From Saccoglossus kowalevskii (Eukaryota; Hemichordata; Enteropneusta; Harrimaniidae): a stretch of DNA of 57,754 nt. The stretch is taken from contig NW_003107097.1 of the NCBI RefSeq assembly GCF_000003605.2, positions 37,175-94,928 on the forward strand, in the 5' to 3' direction. The position numbers were made by a program, and so were the translations under genes. The notes under the pieces were generated by a model, which was given only the letters and a program-made list of their open reading frames with translations, searched no databases and was not told the DNA's origin. Of the stretch, positions 1 through 12,451 are shown one piece after another; within the stretch, counting starts at the first letter, position 1; each line of letters opens with the position of its first letter.

Positions 1-1461
1 CAGAATCTACAAACAACGCGTACGCTTTCGCCGGGTTCGAAAATCGAACACCTGTATGGCAATATTTTGGTGGGCGTATTACCACTCGAACTCCGCACAG
101 TTCGATGCGCGTTACTTATCACTATTGCGTAAAGCGCAAAGGCCTATGGGAAGGAGATTGATTACCACTCTGACGCATCGTCCAATCAACGACAAGCATA
201 AGATCGCGTAGTGGCAGAGATATGTTCGTAGAAATAGAACTCTGCGGCAAGCGCATGCGACGAACGACTCCCCGGCTTTAACACGTCCCGTTTACGAACG
301 CGCACACGCTTTTTTAATACAGTAGTTTTTAGCCAAACTATGTTGTATTGACAAGCAATTATTTCTGACATAGTTGAACAAAAACTTTAACATGCAGTGA
401 TGATGGTCAACAGTTTAGTACAACACGTTAGGGAAGTAAAGCCCCAATATATAATTTCATCTATAAACTGACCATAACATTTGTTCAATATATAGTGGAC
501 ATTTTCATATTATTAAAAATGGTACACCAATCTAGGGGTACCGTAAGTTTTGGAATATTAGTCAAGATACCAGTAGTCTTTGAATATTTGGTGAACAGAT
601 TCGTGGAGTGATACTTTTAGGGCTCGGTCTCTTCTAACAAAACCTTGAAGACAAACGCATGAAACCCAGTCGGTGTGGTCGAATTGGGATCCGTCAACAA
701 ACGCAATGCATGCGAAATAGGATACTCCACACAAAATAGACATCCCCGCTCTGGCATACATAGCATCGCCTTATGATACCTGGCGACGTTGATAAGCTGA
801 GTGGAATGTCTCGCGAGACGCACTGAGTTACTGATGTCTAGCACTATGAGATTACCTTCATCATCGGGAGTTACAACATATGTGTGACATCTCTTTGGTA
901 TAAGTCGGTGGCTTGCTCTCCACGACTATGTGTACACGTCATCGTCGTCATCACTATGTGTACACGTAAGTGTGTCTACCGTAAAATGCGTACCAAACCA
1001 AAGGTGGATAAATGAACAAGTGAATCCAAAAACACTGGATCAAAAATATTATGTTACAACTCATCGGTGCTACGAAAAATTCAACTTTGTGGTTATTCCT
1101 TTATATAGTTTAGATCGCAAAGAAAAAATAAAAGTCATTGCTATTCCTGAAACAAAATTTGGGTACACCTTTAGATACAGGTGTGAAACGCGCAACTTCC
1201 GAAAGTATAGTTTAGTCGTTAGACAACTTAAATCGGGAAATGGTGGAAAACCGTGACTGTGTTAGTTCATAGCCCTATGAGTCGATCCGGACCAGGCCAA
1301 TGTCCTGCGTGACAGCCCTCGGCTTGACGTTCAATGAGCGCACCATAAGTTATCTCCGTCATTGATTGAAATAGATTGAAATAGACCACGTCCCTCTTGT
1401 TGAGAGGACTAAGCATATACATAGTCGTGCAATATCTGTATTACATGTTACAGCTTTATTA
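1..1461. other. Presumed receptor intron, no gene seen
   Basis: I see no recognisable gene. It lies downstream, in minus-strand terms, of the receptor exon at 8558-9529, so it is probably intronic. A reading frame at 930-1256 resembles no family I know. The 15-base word ACTATGTGTACACGT occurs twice within 40 bases near 925-967. Confidence 0.4.
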
Positions 1462-1615
1462 CAGCGGGAGGGTCGTCACCTGCGCACGCGCGGGAATTGA
1501 GTCCCAAGCGACGATAACTACACACGCAAAACGCTCATGGGTAGACGCTTGTTTGTAAACAATGACACGCTATGGCCATCTGACGCATGCGCAAGTGACG
1601 ACCCCCCCCCCGCTT
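1462..1615. mobile_element. MITE with TA flanks, 154 bp
   Basis: The ends are imperfect inverted repeats. The left end reads CAGCGGGAGGGTCGTCAC and then TGCGCACGCG. The right end, reverse-complemented, reads AAGCGGGGG, a longer G run, then TCGTCACTTGCGCATGCG. A TA dinucleotide flanks both sides (1460-1461 and 1616-1617), as expected for Tc1/mariner-type insertion. There is no coding capacity, so it is non-autonomous. The GGTCGTC core of the terminus resembles the AAGGGCGGTGGTCGTCG elements elsewhere in the window, but it is a separate subfamily at best. Confidence 0.65.
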
Positions 1616-1617
1616 TA

Positions 1618-3519
1618 AGTTTACCAGCGTGTGAATGTGAAGAACCTGCATTCAATATTCACTGAACCGGTGTCATCACCTCACTGGCAAAGTACTTTCT
1701 CATTTTGTTCTAGTTATTAAAACACACGCGTTTTCCCCTGGCATGTGTTGAAATATAGTGGCGCCCACCCTGTGTGGTTAGTAACCATGTAAGTGTAAAT
1801 ACTAGATACAAGGTGAAACCAAACCATGAATACCATGCATCCGGAGACAATCAATCGTGTAAGACAGTTTACATACTGTTTTACAGCAAGCCACGCGCCG
1901 CAAAAATGTAGTTCTACACCGTGATCCGTATTTTGCGTCACCGCCTATTGCGATTGCTGCTGATTCGTTTTATATCGAGATATCCATACACGTAGAATAC
2001 AAACAGCGTTCGTACAGTTTCACTCAAACCCGTGAGAACGGTTAGCGTGTGTTCGTACCAAAGAAATGAGCAAATTTATTTAATTAATAGGATGCTGTAG
2101 TTTTTTTCAAAAGGTATACACACCGCATTGTGCGTTTATCGATACGTCCGTTCTTGTCAATTTCCCGGAGTGGCGTTATCTTCAAGATAACGTTATCAAC
2201 ACGACGGCGAAGATGCTTATTTGACAAGCACTTTGGCATTACGTGTGCGTGCCTTTGTGTGTACGAAACGTGTGATCAGATAGGTTTGACTAGAAAGTCC
2301 GAGTCGAATTGAGAGAGACGAATTACATGTTTGAAAACCTGGAGTTTACAGAACGAATACAAACATTTATTCAACTGTGGATCTGTTGAACCAATGTGTT
2401 CGCAGTAAATAGAGAAATGTTATGGGCTGTTATGCGATCACAGAATTCGACATTCTTGCGCGAACTTGAAACACTCACCACGGTGTACATTGTAATTCAT
2501 AAGTGTATCGCCGTATGCTTCGACTAATCCAATCACTAATCCACGATTAACGCAATAAAACGGATCGGCTCTCACCGCCGAAAAGGATATTAAATTCGAT
2601 GTTTTTAGGCTAATCTCTTCTGGGGAATTACATTATTCAAATTTTGGTAGGAAAAGAAAACGACATTTCGATCACTTTCAAAGGTAAATGAACTATGGAT
2701 AATATGACTCAGAATAACTTTCAATACTGATAACACAAGGACGACGACAGCCAGCTCATCGCAAATAACCGTAAATTAAGTGAATATGAAAGTTGCTTTT
2801 CATCAGCTTTCTGTGAAAAAAAATTACTGGTTGAAAAATCCTAGGTTGACTACTGCCTAACGCAAAAGCACACAAGGGACCCGAGTAACCTAACCTAACA
2901 ACCAGTACACGTATTCTCTTCCCTTAGAATTTAGTTATAATCGCAGTTTCCAATGCTGCTAGTATTTTTACAGTGTGGTACAAGCAAGGTGTTGAAGCAA
3001 CCCGTCTGACCTGAACTCTGGCATTAACAGTGTGATATCCAATAATGACATTTCGATCAAAATGCCTTGTAGTTGCATACTGTGCGCAATGACAGAAAAC
3101 TGGGTCTAATTATACTAGTACGAGTTTATTATATAATTATTTGTTCTTATTACCTTATTAGGGCATGGATTGTTTGTCATATTTTACAGTATGGTGTTAT
3201 ACAATGTATGTGTACGCGGATTGCATGAAATATACCTGTATCAGTTTTTACATGGCATGTACACATTACTTTCCACTACTATTTTTACACGTGAATGTGT
3301 TTTCATTCGGGTATTTTCATTCTACCATATTAGGAAATGCGAATTCCAAATATGGAAACTGGATTACGCGCGTAAGCGTCCTCTAATAATAAAAACAAAA
3401 ATGGTTGCCACCAGGGTTGACCGGACTCAACACAAAGAAATTCGCTGATTCTGTTCTAAACTTTTTGAATTTCGGCATTCCCATGATGTATCCTTGGAAG
3501 GAAAAGATGTATAATAATA
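1618..3519. other. Presumed receptor intron, no gene seen
   Basis: Several short reading frames occur (for example 1717-1941 minus, 2130-2312 plus, 3170-3448 plus). None has recognisable motifs or a convincing exon structure. In particular none contains the TM6-TM7 signature of the receptor. Confidence 0.4.
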
Positions 3520-3656
3520 AGGTTATTACGGGCATACCTCAAAGTGCGCACTCAGACAGTACGCCGTCGCATCGACCTTTGCTGTGCGTCGGTCGATACT
3601 TCCGTCGTACTCAAGGTTGTCTTCGTGCATACTTCGAGGTATCCTCGTAATAACCT
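3520..3656. mobile_element. MITE with TA flanks, 137 bp
   Basis: The terminal inverted repeats are AGGTTATTACGGGCATACCT on the left and AGGTTATTACGAGGATACCT on the right (reverse-complemented), each followed by C. They are flanked by TA at 3518-3519 and 3657-3658. The interior is GC-richer than its surroundings and has no open frame of substance. The termini differ from those of the 12.2-kb family, so this is a separate TA-target family. Confidence 0.7.
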
Positions 3657-3658
3657 TA

Positions 3659-6600
3659 TATAAAGTGCGTGCAATACGCTGGTGATTGAGCTCACTTCGG
3701 TTTACCCAGAATGCAGCTGAATCACGGGGTTGCAACTTTTTAACGTGTAAATAATTTGCCGCCATATAGAATTATGATTCCCGGTGTAATAACCTGTTTG
3801 TGTTATGTTGCCTAACCGTTGTCAGGGGGATGCGAGACAACTGGTGACGACAATAATATCGTGGCCGTAATCAACACGACACGAGAATTGTTTTTTGAAG
3901 TTTTATCAGAGTAATTGATTTCATTGTTGAGACAACGGAATTCTGAATTAATATAACCCACAAAGCATCTGAGTTTGCTGTGTTATCAGTACGTACAATA
4001 CACACGTTTCAATAATGCATTTATAACTACGAATGAAGGAGCGGCTCTAATAAAACGCACTGTGGGCTCTTTATCTTCAGAGATTCGTACTAGTGCGTTT
4101 ACGCACCTTATGATACGGGGCATGTGACCTTTCTATAATAAATTCAACCGTATTCTGACAACCCCATCTCTCTTGGCTTGAACGACAGCCCTGGGAATCT
4201 ATGACACGTAATGGACACATACATGAATCAGTGCATAGAGTAAGTTATAATGAAACGTTCGTTTCTCAATCTTTCGAAGAGTTCAAGTTCGCATGACACC
4301 AGAATTCGGGACAACAGATATTCGTTTGACGGCCGGAGGGCTTTTTATTTCATACGGCGCCGAGAATCGTTCCCGAGATGGAGTTATGTGTATCGTTGTG
4401 TTAGCAGCCAAGATGCAGTGTTTACACAGACTGTGCTTGTGTGAGAACTATTATTGAATTTTCCTCAGATCCACATCTACTCTATGGAGTTTCGCAGCGT
4501 TGTATTACGGATCGATATTTCGTTGAATTCTTGCACGAACCCCTTAGTATAGTGGGAAAAGATTGAACTTCTATATTTCAAATAAACCAGGTCAATGGCG
4601 TCCTTATTTCAACTTATAAAGCAAGCCAATGATAACAGTTTGCACTTGAGCTGCGAAATTGAAGGCGATTTTCGTTTGGGTTGCTCTTCTTTTCTACGCG
4701 CGACCCCTGGATGCCACTTCAGCGCAGTCAACGGTATTTTGAAGTAACAAAATAATCAACAAACAATTCGGAACTTGATCATGTGTGTTCTGAATTATAT
4801 GTGCGAATTTGAATTCTCGTAATCTTACGTTGACTTCCCTTCTTTAATGAGAACTATACCTGCATATGATTTCCGTAATATATTGATAAATTGCAAGACG
4901 TAAAGAAATAACTTCACATACATATTTGAGTTGTTTACACATAGTAGGGTGTGCTTATATTCGTGTTTAAAGGGTGCAACATTATTACACCATGTCTATG
5001 TGGTACATAATCATGACTTCAGTTTGATCGTGCGCCAAGGTCGACAACAGTCGCTAAAAATAGCGTGCTTTTCCATCCTGACAAACATGCGTTAGTCATT
5101 AAATCGATGCGATGCACATCCCGTTAATTGGCAGCGCTTAACCCGCGAAATGACCTCTTACTAACGGGAAGTGTTCCTTTGTTTGTTTTTTTATTCGAGA
5201 AGAGATTTCTGGTTTATCGAAACATTACGTCACATGTCGATGGATTCCTAGAGACGCAAAATCTTTGGGGGAGGGATTCAGTCTTAACGACCGTCCCTTC
5301 AACAAATAGGATCGATGAATGAACCTTATCGGCTGACTAGTTTGTCATAATGAATTGTAGTAAAACTGTCAACCATGTTGAGTTTTAATACCGGGACAGC
5401 GCTCAAGGTATTTCCCCCACAACAATTGTAATATAAATTGGCCATCCTTCAATGACAAGACATTGCCCTTCAGGCGATTTACGAGACGAGTTCGCCGTGT
5501 GAGGCAAATAACGGTATTAAAATCGATTGTTCCAAGTTGAAGCCTCGTTAATATTGCTTTGTGTTGTATTGTCTTGTTATATTGTGCTGTACAAGGTGCG
5601 TTTCATTTCACTACTTTCCGTTACTTGGTCTGAATTAAAGTGTAAACAAATCTCAATTTGCTGGTACTTTTAGTAACTCCTTGTATATGTAAAAAATCTC
5701 GTTTGTGCATTTCTGTTATATGCATTAGAAAAAAATACTCTAGTATAATCTAGATAAAAATTAAAATTCTCGATACCCTGCCTAATAAACTAAAAGTAAT
5801 CTGACGTAATCATGACGTAGAGCTTATCAAAGTGATCAGTCACAAAATCCGCATCAGGATTAAACATCCGTGTTAAATTGGCCGATTTGAAGATTAAACC
5901 ACGGTTACTACTTCTAGTAACCATGATTAAACTGATTCCTATTACATGATAGGAACAGGCGTACAAAGCACCGACAAGCGCGAATTTATGATGTGTGCGT
6001 GATTTGTCACTTGCGAGCAGAAAGTACACACAGTATCAAATCAATTCTTTTCACCACCACCCCCCCCCCCCGCGCGATTAAAGTCGTATTATTCCGAAGA
6101 AATTGTCCTTCATTGGACGTAGCGGACACGGTTCGGTTCTTTCGCATGGCTGATATTGTTCAGCCTGGCGAAAACAAACAAACATCATTCCAACTGCGTG
6201 CGTCCAGGGCATGCGCAATAACACAAAGTGATATCAACATCTACTTATTGCTTTGGTAACAGTTATACATATACGATGTGCACATTTACACTTTTTGGCG
6301 ATTGGTGTTGACTACCCTGGTGAGGTAGAGAGATGAAGAGATGGGGAGAGATGCCAATCCCATCTCATATTTTATAAATACATTGGAGTTTCAGTTATCA
6401 ATATCAACCAATAACTTGAATAAGAAATGTTTTACCAGTTACTTTGTTTGAAATGTTCAGTTCGATTATTCATAAAAAGTAATTATGGTGGATGCCCCAA
6501 TTGCCAATAACTCCGCGTAACTATTGTTTGTTATTCCAAACCCGTCAAATAACTGGTGCGCGTGACCCCTCCCCCCTCCCTGCGAACACCACAACCAAAC

Positions 6601-8551
6601 AATTTAATGTGTATGCTAATCACATGAAACATTCTCCATATATTCGATATTTCGTCATAGTGAATTATGGTTTGTTTATGCCATGCTCCGGTGTTCTGTT
6701 TAGAGCCTTGTTCTAGAAGTACAGTTTCGTCATTGTAGCGACGTAGTAGTTTCACATTTTTGTAAACTACATATTTCGGTTTTCTATCATGAATGAAAAA
6801 AAAACACTTCCAGAGTGCAAGACACCCCTGGTCCGAGTACATATAAACATTGGGGTGTAACTGACTCGGCTAAGGGGCAGGCCATGACAGGAAAAGCGTG
6901 GCCTATATACTATACGTTATCGTGCAGAAATAAGACCCCCCCCTCACCCCCATGAACAAATTGAGAGATCGGTTTCTATCTTCCGTCTTTACTGAATATG
7001 ATCAGCGTGATGGTCAGCATTATGGGACTTTGATAATGGGGTACCCATCCCGAGTGCATAATGTTTTGACTACATAACTCAGAGTTTCATTTAAAGATGC
7101 CATATCTCAAAACCACCCAAGCTGGCTTATACAAGTTCACCACCTGAACCTCAAGCGAAACACATACAAACAATAGAATCCTCCTTGGGTGCTTTCTCTT
7201 ACAGTAAATTGGTATCATTGGATCGCAATGGATCGCATTCTCAGATTTCGATGGACGGTGGAGACTGCATAACAAGACACAGCGTTGTATTTACAGGAAT
7301 GTATTTGTAAGTTTCCGGCTTTCAGTAAATGCTACTTGAGTCCGACACATGCCTGCAAGTTAAGCTGGGGGATTACAAGAATGGTATACTAGTAGTTGAA
7401 TCGCTTTCACAATAAAAACCGTGACAATGTCTGCCCGGCAATGACTAATTTGGTAATTACTCACCGTGTGACAACGGGACAGATATTAGACAGGAGGCCC
7501 CAATCATTGTTTTCATTACAGTACGAGCATCGTTTAGTGCAGATGATAAGTCCGGGCAAGCGCACACCCAATACGGAAAATATGGTGGGCGGGGCTCTTA
7601 TTATATATCTTACCTATAATACGTGTAGGACTTTTTCCTACATTATTACGTGGTGATTTTTGTACAAATATGTTATTTTTGAAGAAAAATAAACACCCAG
7701 TGGCCGCAGAACATAGTTGGTAAAATGAAGAAGCCGTTTTGCAATTAACTTGGCACAGCTAATTAGTGCCATCACAGTCCAGGCACGCAGCTAATATAAA
7801 TACGACAATTGATTGATTAATTAATTAACGTTAAATTATGGGACGGTTTGATGAATGAAATCATGAAAATGTATATACTACGACCAAGCGGACATATACC
7901 AATTATACGAATCGTTGAACATGTGAGACCCACCGGTTAAAATATAGTATGTATGCAATATTTTCCCTTCGGAACATTTCCCGTGAAAGTTGGTCCACGT
8001 GGGTCTATTTTACATTAACACCGACCATCTGTCCCCATTTTAAAAACAATTTAAATTTTGGGATTGTGTACCGCTCACACGAAACATAAAATGACAGACA
8101 ACATGAAGTTATAATACGGGTGTATGTGACATTTATATTTATAAGATTAATGAAACATACATTATTTGGTTGAGCACTCCCACACACCAGCATCCAACGC
8201 ACGTGACGTTAAACACGTGATCAACATTTGATTTGGCATCCATGCTGTCGGTATTCAACCCACCTCTATCGGTTTTAGAACGTGTTACACGTAATTGCGC
8301 ACAAGCCCTAGATATCAACTCGATTGACAATTCTCGTCATGCTAATTAAGTAACATCCACCGTTTTTATGGGTTGTCCAACCTGGGCGAGATGGTAGGTT
8401 GGAAAAAAAAAACAGATATGCAATGACATTACCATCTCCATCTTCGCTCACATTCTATTATATGGTGAATCGTGTGGGTGTGTGTGTTTGTTTTTTGGTG
8501 TGTGTTTCTGAAGGATCTTATTGAAAACACGGTAACTGTATTGAAATATTA
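3659..8551. other. Presumed receptor intron, no gene seen
   Basis: This joins the receptor splice donor on its right and is best read as intron. It holds a run of about 12 C at 6060-6071 and a second C-rich stretch near 6931-6951. I read the minus strand for an NPxxY-type TM7 segment and for the TM6 start that should follow the donor, and found neither. The next receptor exon is therefore probably outside the window. Confidence 0.45.
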
Positions 8552-8557
8552 GCTTAC
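8552..8557 (-). other. Splice donor GTAAGC after receptor exon
   Basis: On the minus strand the receptor frame reads ...AAA CAG then GTAAGC, a strong donor. The frame hits a stop (TAA) right after the donor sequence, which fits intron. The intron is phase 0, between Gln324 and what should be Val in the next exon. TRH receptors have a conserved Ser-Arg-Lys-Gln-Val at the start of TM6. Confidence 0.85.
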
Positions 8558-9529
8558 CTGTTTTCGGGAATTCGTGGTTTTCCTCCTACCCTCTTTCTTT
8601 CCAACACCATTTTTATGCTTATGTCGAAAACTGTTCCTCGTGGCGTTTTGCGGCACTGTGTTAGTGAACAGTATTTTGGCGATGAGTCCGTACAGAACAA
8701 CTGATAGTATCGCGGGAGTTACGTAGAAAGCGCACAAGTCGACCATGTACATAAACGTGTAAATCTCGGTCGACCTATCTTTCGAGTACATACACCATTC
8801 TGCTTGCCTGCCTGTAATCAGGGTCAGGGGTTTTGTCTCCACGAAGAAGAGCCAGGGGACGCAGTAGAGAATCGCGAATATCCACAGCGCTGCGATGATC
8901 TTCTTCGCCCGGGACACAGTGCAGATGGTCTGAGCCCTCATGGGGTGACAAATGGCGATGTAGCGTTCGATAGTGAACGCCGTGATAGACAGCGACGACA
9001 CGTTAATAGCTACGTACTGCAAATAAATTGATAGTTTACATCCAATGTTCCCGTAAGGCCAGATATTAGAAGGGAGAAACAGTTCCACGTTACTAGGCAA
9101 GCAAGCGACGATCAGAACCAACGAGTCGGCGATCGCCAAACTAACAAGGTAACAGTTCGTTGGGGTGCGCATGTGACTTATACGACACACCACTAAGACG
9201 ACCATTATATTACCGACGAGACCACATAAAAGAACCAGTCCCCAGCAAAGAAGCCAAACTACCTTATATATTATCGGATGATATATAAGATCAATCATGA
9301 TAGGTGAACAATCGATGCTAGAATTCCCAGTTCCGTTCCACGTAGCACAATTGCCGACTGCTCCGTTCTGAGCGGAGTCCGTGTAGCCGGAGGTGCCATC
9401 GTCCTTTGGGTACGTCGTAGACGTCGCAAGACTGTCGAAAATTGTCAGGCTAATATTATCCATAACCGCGGACACGTTTTCCATGACGCCTGAATAAGTC
9501 ATATACTTGAGTTCACTTTTATTCATCAT
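8558..9529 (-). CDS. TRH-receptor-like GPCR, first coding exon (N-term to ICL3)
   Basis: This is the 5' coding exon (324 codons) of a rhodopsin-class neuropeptide receptor closest to thyrotropin-releasing hormone receptors, called EFLGamide receptors in protostomes. These plasma-membrane receptors usually signal through Gq. Visible parts: an 85-residue extracellular N-terminus with four N-glycosylation sequons (NVS, NIS, NGT, NSS); TM1 about 88-115 with Gly-Asn106-107; TM2 about 124-147 with LAIAD and Asp135; TM3 about 162-190 with Cys164 and ERY188-190; TM4 about 209-230 with Trp216; Cys246 as the disulfide partner in ECL2; TM5 about 256-288 with Pro272; and a Lys/Arg-rich ICL3. Tyr172 and Asn176 match Tyr106 and Asn110 of human TRHR, which bind the pyroglutamyl end of TRH. 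The run IERYIAICHP followed by SRAKKII is typical of TRHR. The start is the first of two ATGs, with A at -3 and an in-frame stop at 9599-9601. TM6, TM7 and the tail are missing because the exon ends at a donor, not because the gene is broken. The ligand cannot be told from sequence. Confidence 0.93.
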
Positions 9530-12167
9530 CGTTTTAAATAAATTATTGTAGTGCGATGACGAAAGTTGACAAACTGCTTGTCTCCGACGGAAGTACTTTT
9601 ACGTTAGTAATGTCGTCGCTTCTCTGTTTAATTAAATCACTGTGTCGGCAATCAAACGTGACGCCAGTGAAACAATTACACGCGGACTAGGTGATACTTT
9701 TTTGTCATGTTTCGGCCTCCGGGGGGAAAATACCAAAGCTCTTAGCTCAAACTTAATTTCCACAATCTGAAAGCAAGTTAGTGAGTGAGTTTCTTCGGTT
9801 ATTTTCTCCTTGAGAAAGAAATCACTACAATTTGCCGCGCGTGTATTTTGTCGTTTCCGGCACACTGTTGTCTCGCCTTTGTCCCGTCTGTGCAATGAAG
9901 ACACGCTGTTTTTGAGATGAGTGATCACTGTATACCTGTGTGAGGGTAATGGAATGGCAGGGAATTACAATTTTAAAAAAATGATTGGTGAGAAAAAAAA
10001 GAACATCCACCGCGAGAATACAGCAGACTTTGTTGAGGCTTCATGCCATTTTTACCAACAACATTGAGATTAAAATAAAATGAAAGAAAATGACGTATAC
10101 GAGCATACAACTTGTTTTTTCGATAATAAAACATCATGGTAGCAATTTAATTACCGCGTCGTGCTCACAAAACAGCCCAGGACAATGCGTTTAAAGTCAC
10201 CGAGTAATAAAATCGACTTTGTTTTGCTCTCGAAACCATTCTTAAACAAACGATTGTTTACTCACCTTCTTTTACAAACTATTATATGTACGTAAATCAG
10301 TGAAACTGTGGATGAAATTGAAACATTATTTAGTACAGTGCAATACCTAGGTACAACAACGCACACATACACTGCTCGAAAAACGGTACATACACAGCCC
10401 CAGGGAAAGGGTAAAAAGTCTGCTTCAAGGGAAAGGGTAAAAAGTCTGCTTCAAGATTTAAAGACGATAGAAGTACGAATAAGAAATACACGGGAACCAT
10501 ACATTTAGTACGGCCGTTGATGAGTATTACCTCTACTCCATAGTACACCGAGTCAGATTGCAGGATCCAATGGCAGTGTGTCAATTATTGGACAGTTATA
10601 ACTAAGGTAGCAGTGAGAGTGAATGTTTTCAGCTGCGTGTTCGCAATGTATCATATACTGCAGTGTGGTTAGCTAGCTTTTCTATGATTTACGTGCAGCG
10701 AGGGAGGAGTTACAATCGAGCTTTGCACAACCTTATTCTGATTGGCTAACACCACGCCGCTGCGGCGCTGGGCTATTCCATTTCAAGTACGGGCCGAGAA
10801 TTCTGTATTCTTATAGGATTTCTCTCTCTCTCTCTCGTAGCTGTGTTCACAGAGCTTCAATAAATCGAGCACGTTCACCGTTCCAGGCATGTTGTTATAC
10901 AACATTGTGTTTACAAATCCACATTTTTTTTCAAAAACACCAGACAAAAATGCTAAGTGGATGTCTCAGCTGTTGCATACTGTGTAACCATGGATACCGG
11001 CTTCGACGAGTGAAGTGTTCAAACACATTAGAAACAATATATAGACACGGATTACATATTTCCAAACTACTATATGAACAGATACTGGAAGTGGATAAAA
11101 TCTATTTCAGCGTGTACGGTGAAGAGATGGTTTTAGATTGGGGTATTCATCTCGTGCGTGTCATCATTGGGTACCAATAGTCGATCAGCGATGATTAGAT
11201 AGAATATAACTCACATTTGGGGTTGTATTGACATATTTCCATACATTTCTTGTCCTCAAATTCACACCTGCATACACCATATTTTAAATGCACATCCGAA
11301 AGGGACGTGCGTTATTTTCATGAGCAGTTTGGCTTCAATCCGGCAACAGACGGGGAGCTTAAGTCACCCGCCTCATATAATGAACGGCTTTCATTTTTAT
11401 TCTGAATTCGTCGTCGCGTCCATCACATCGGGGAGGCATCACCGCATTCTACAGCTATTTTACCACGACTGTGGAAAATGGCCGTTGGGCATTGCCAATA
11501 GTTTCACTATTCCCATATATTTTTTTCGGCTTTCACTGGCAGTGAAGGATGAAAAAACGCGATCAATTAATTACGATACTCGATTGTCATTTTGGAAAAT
11601 AGTTGTTGCCCATCTCATGTAAATGTTGCAAGATTACATGTAGTCCACATTCAAGTGAAAGAATAACCCCATGCTGTCTGGCAATCGGATTTCTTACCGT
11701 AGTGTACAGAAGCTACGCTATAAAAAGCGAACCACATTGCTTATTACGATTTATACTCATCGTGATAAGGATAAGAGAAAACATTCCCAGTAACAGCGAA
11801 AGTTGAAAACATTAATGAAATCGTCGCCGATAAAAGCTTGCTGTTTGAAAGAAAGATGGTTGTTGATTGTCGCCGTGACAACGGGGAGTTACGAAGACAT
11901 CGCAAAAATGTTTGACACGATGCACGGTTTGACGTTTGAGTGTAATCGTAGAGATCGCCGACATTTGAAAACACGCACTGGGGCCAAGGTTTCGTCAAAT
12001 CACAACTCATCTAATATGTCAAGTCATCCGGAAAAAATGATAAAATTTTGACCTCGACCTCGACTTGATCATCATGCCGATCAGTGGGGTTCTCTGACAT
12101 TTATGATAAATTGTTCAAACCTTGTTCTCACGATTAAAGTTTCAATAAAACAACAAAACTTCAAATT
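9530..12167. other. Receptor upstream flank, no gene seen
   Basis: The first part should hold the receptor 5' UTR and promoter. An in-frame stop lies at 9599-9601 on the minus strand, and I could not place a TATA box or an upstream exon with confidence. A TC microsatellite sits at 10821-10836. Reading frames at 11320-11622 and 11803-12051 (plus) resemble nothing I know. Confidence 0.4.
10821..10836. repeat. (TC)n microsatellite
   Basis: Eight uninterrupted TC dinucleotides. Confidence 0.9.
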
Positions 12168-12169
12168 TA

Positions 12170-12449
12170 AAGGGCGGTAGTCGTCGCGCCACGCATGTGC
12201 GAGATATATGGGTCTCATATAAAAAAGATGGCGACTTTGACTGTTGGGAAGATCAACGACGGTACAAACTGAGACGTTACCAGGCTTTATTCAAGGCATC
12301 GAAGGAATCACCGGCGGTAATTAGTGCAGGTGCACCCAGGTCAAACCTCATATTTGTGATTACCATTTGAAGAACGCATTGAGTTGTGGGAAAATCAATG
12401 TTTATCAACACAAATGTTGCATATGCGCAGCGCGACGACTACCACCCTT
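12170..12449. mobile_element. MITE, AAGGGCGG family, 280 bp
   Basis: Inverted termini: the left is AAGGGCGGTAGTCGTCGCGC and the right, reverse-complemented, is AAGGGTGGTAGTCGTCGCGC. TA flanks lie at 12168-12169 and 12450-12451. The interior is homologous, in inverse orientation, to the element at 35484-35733: the word GAGATATATGGGTCTCATAT near the left end reappears reverse-complemented near the right end of that copy. No open frame is present, so mobilisation would depend on a transposase elsewhere. The TA target and GC-rich termini suggest a Tc1/mariner-type relative, which is inference. Confidence 0.8.
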
Positions 12450-12451
12450 TA

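Noticed and set aside
1-8549. Search for the receptor's TM6-TM7 exon
   Set aside because: No NPxxY-like TM7 segment or TM6 continuation seen on the minus strand; the exon is presumably outside the window.
8804-9031. Plus-strand 75-residue frame
   Set aside because: Lies wholly inside the receptor exon on the opposite strand; a shadow frame.
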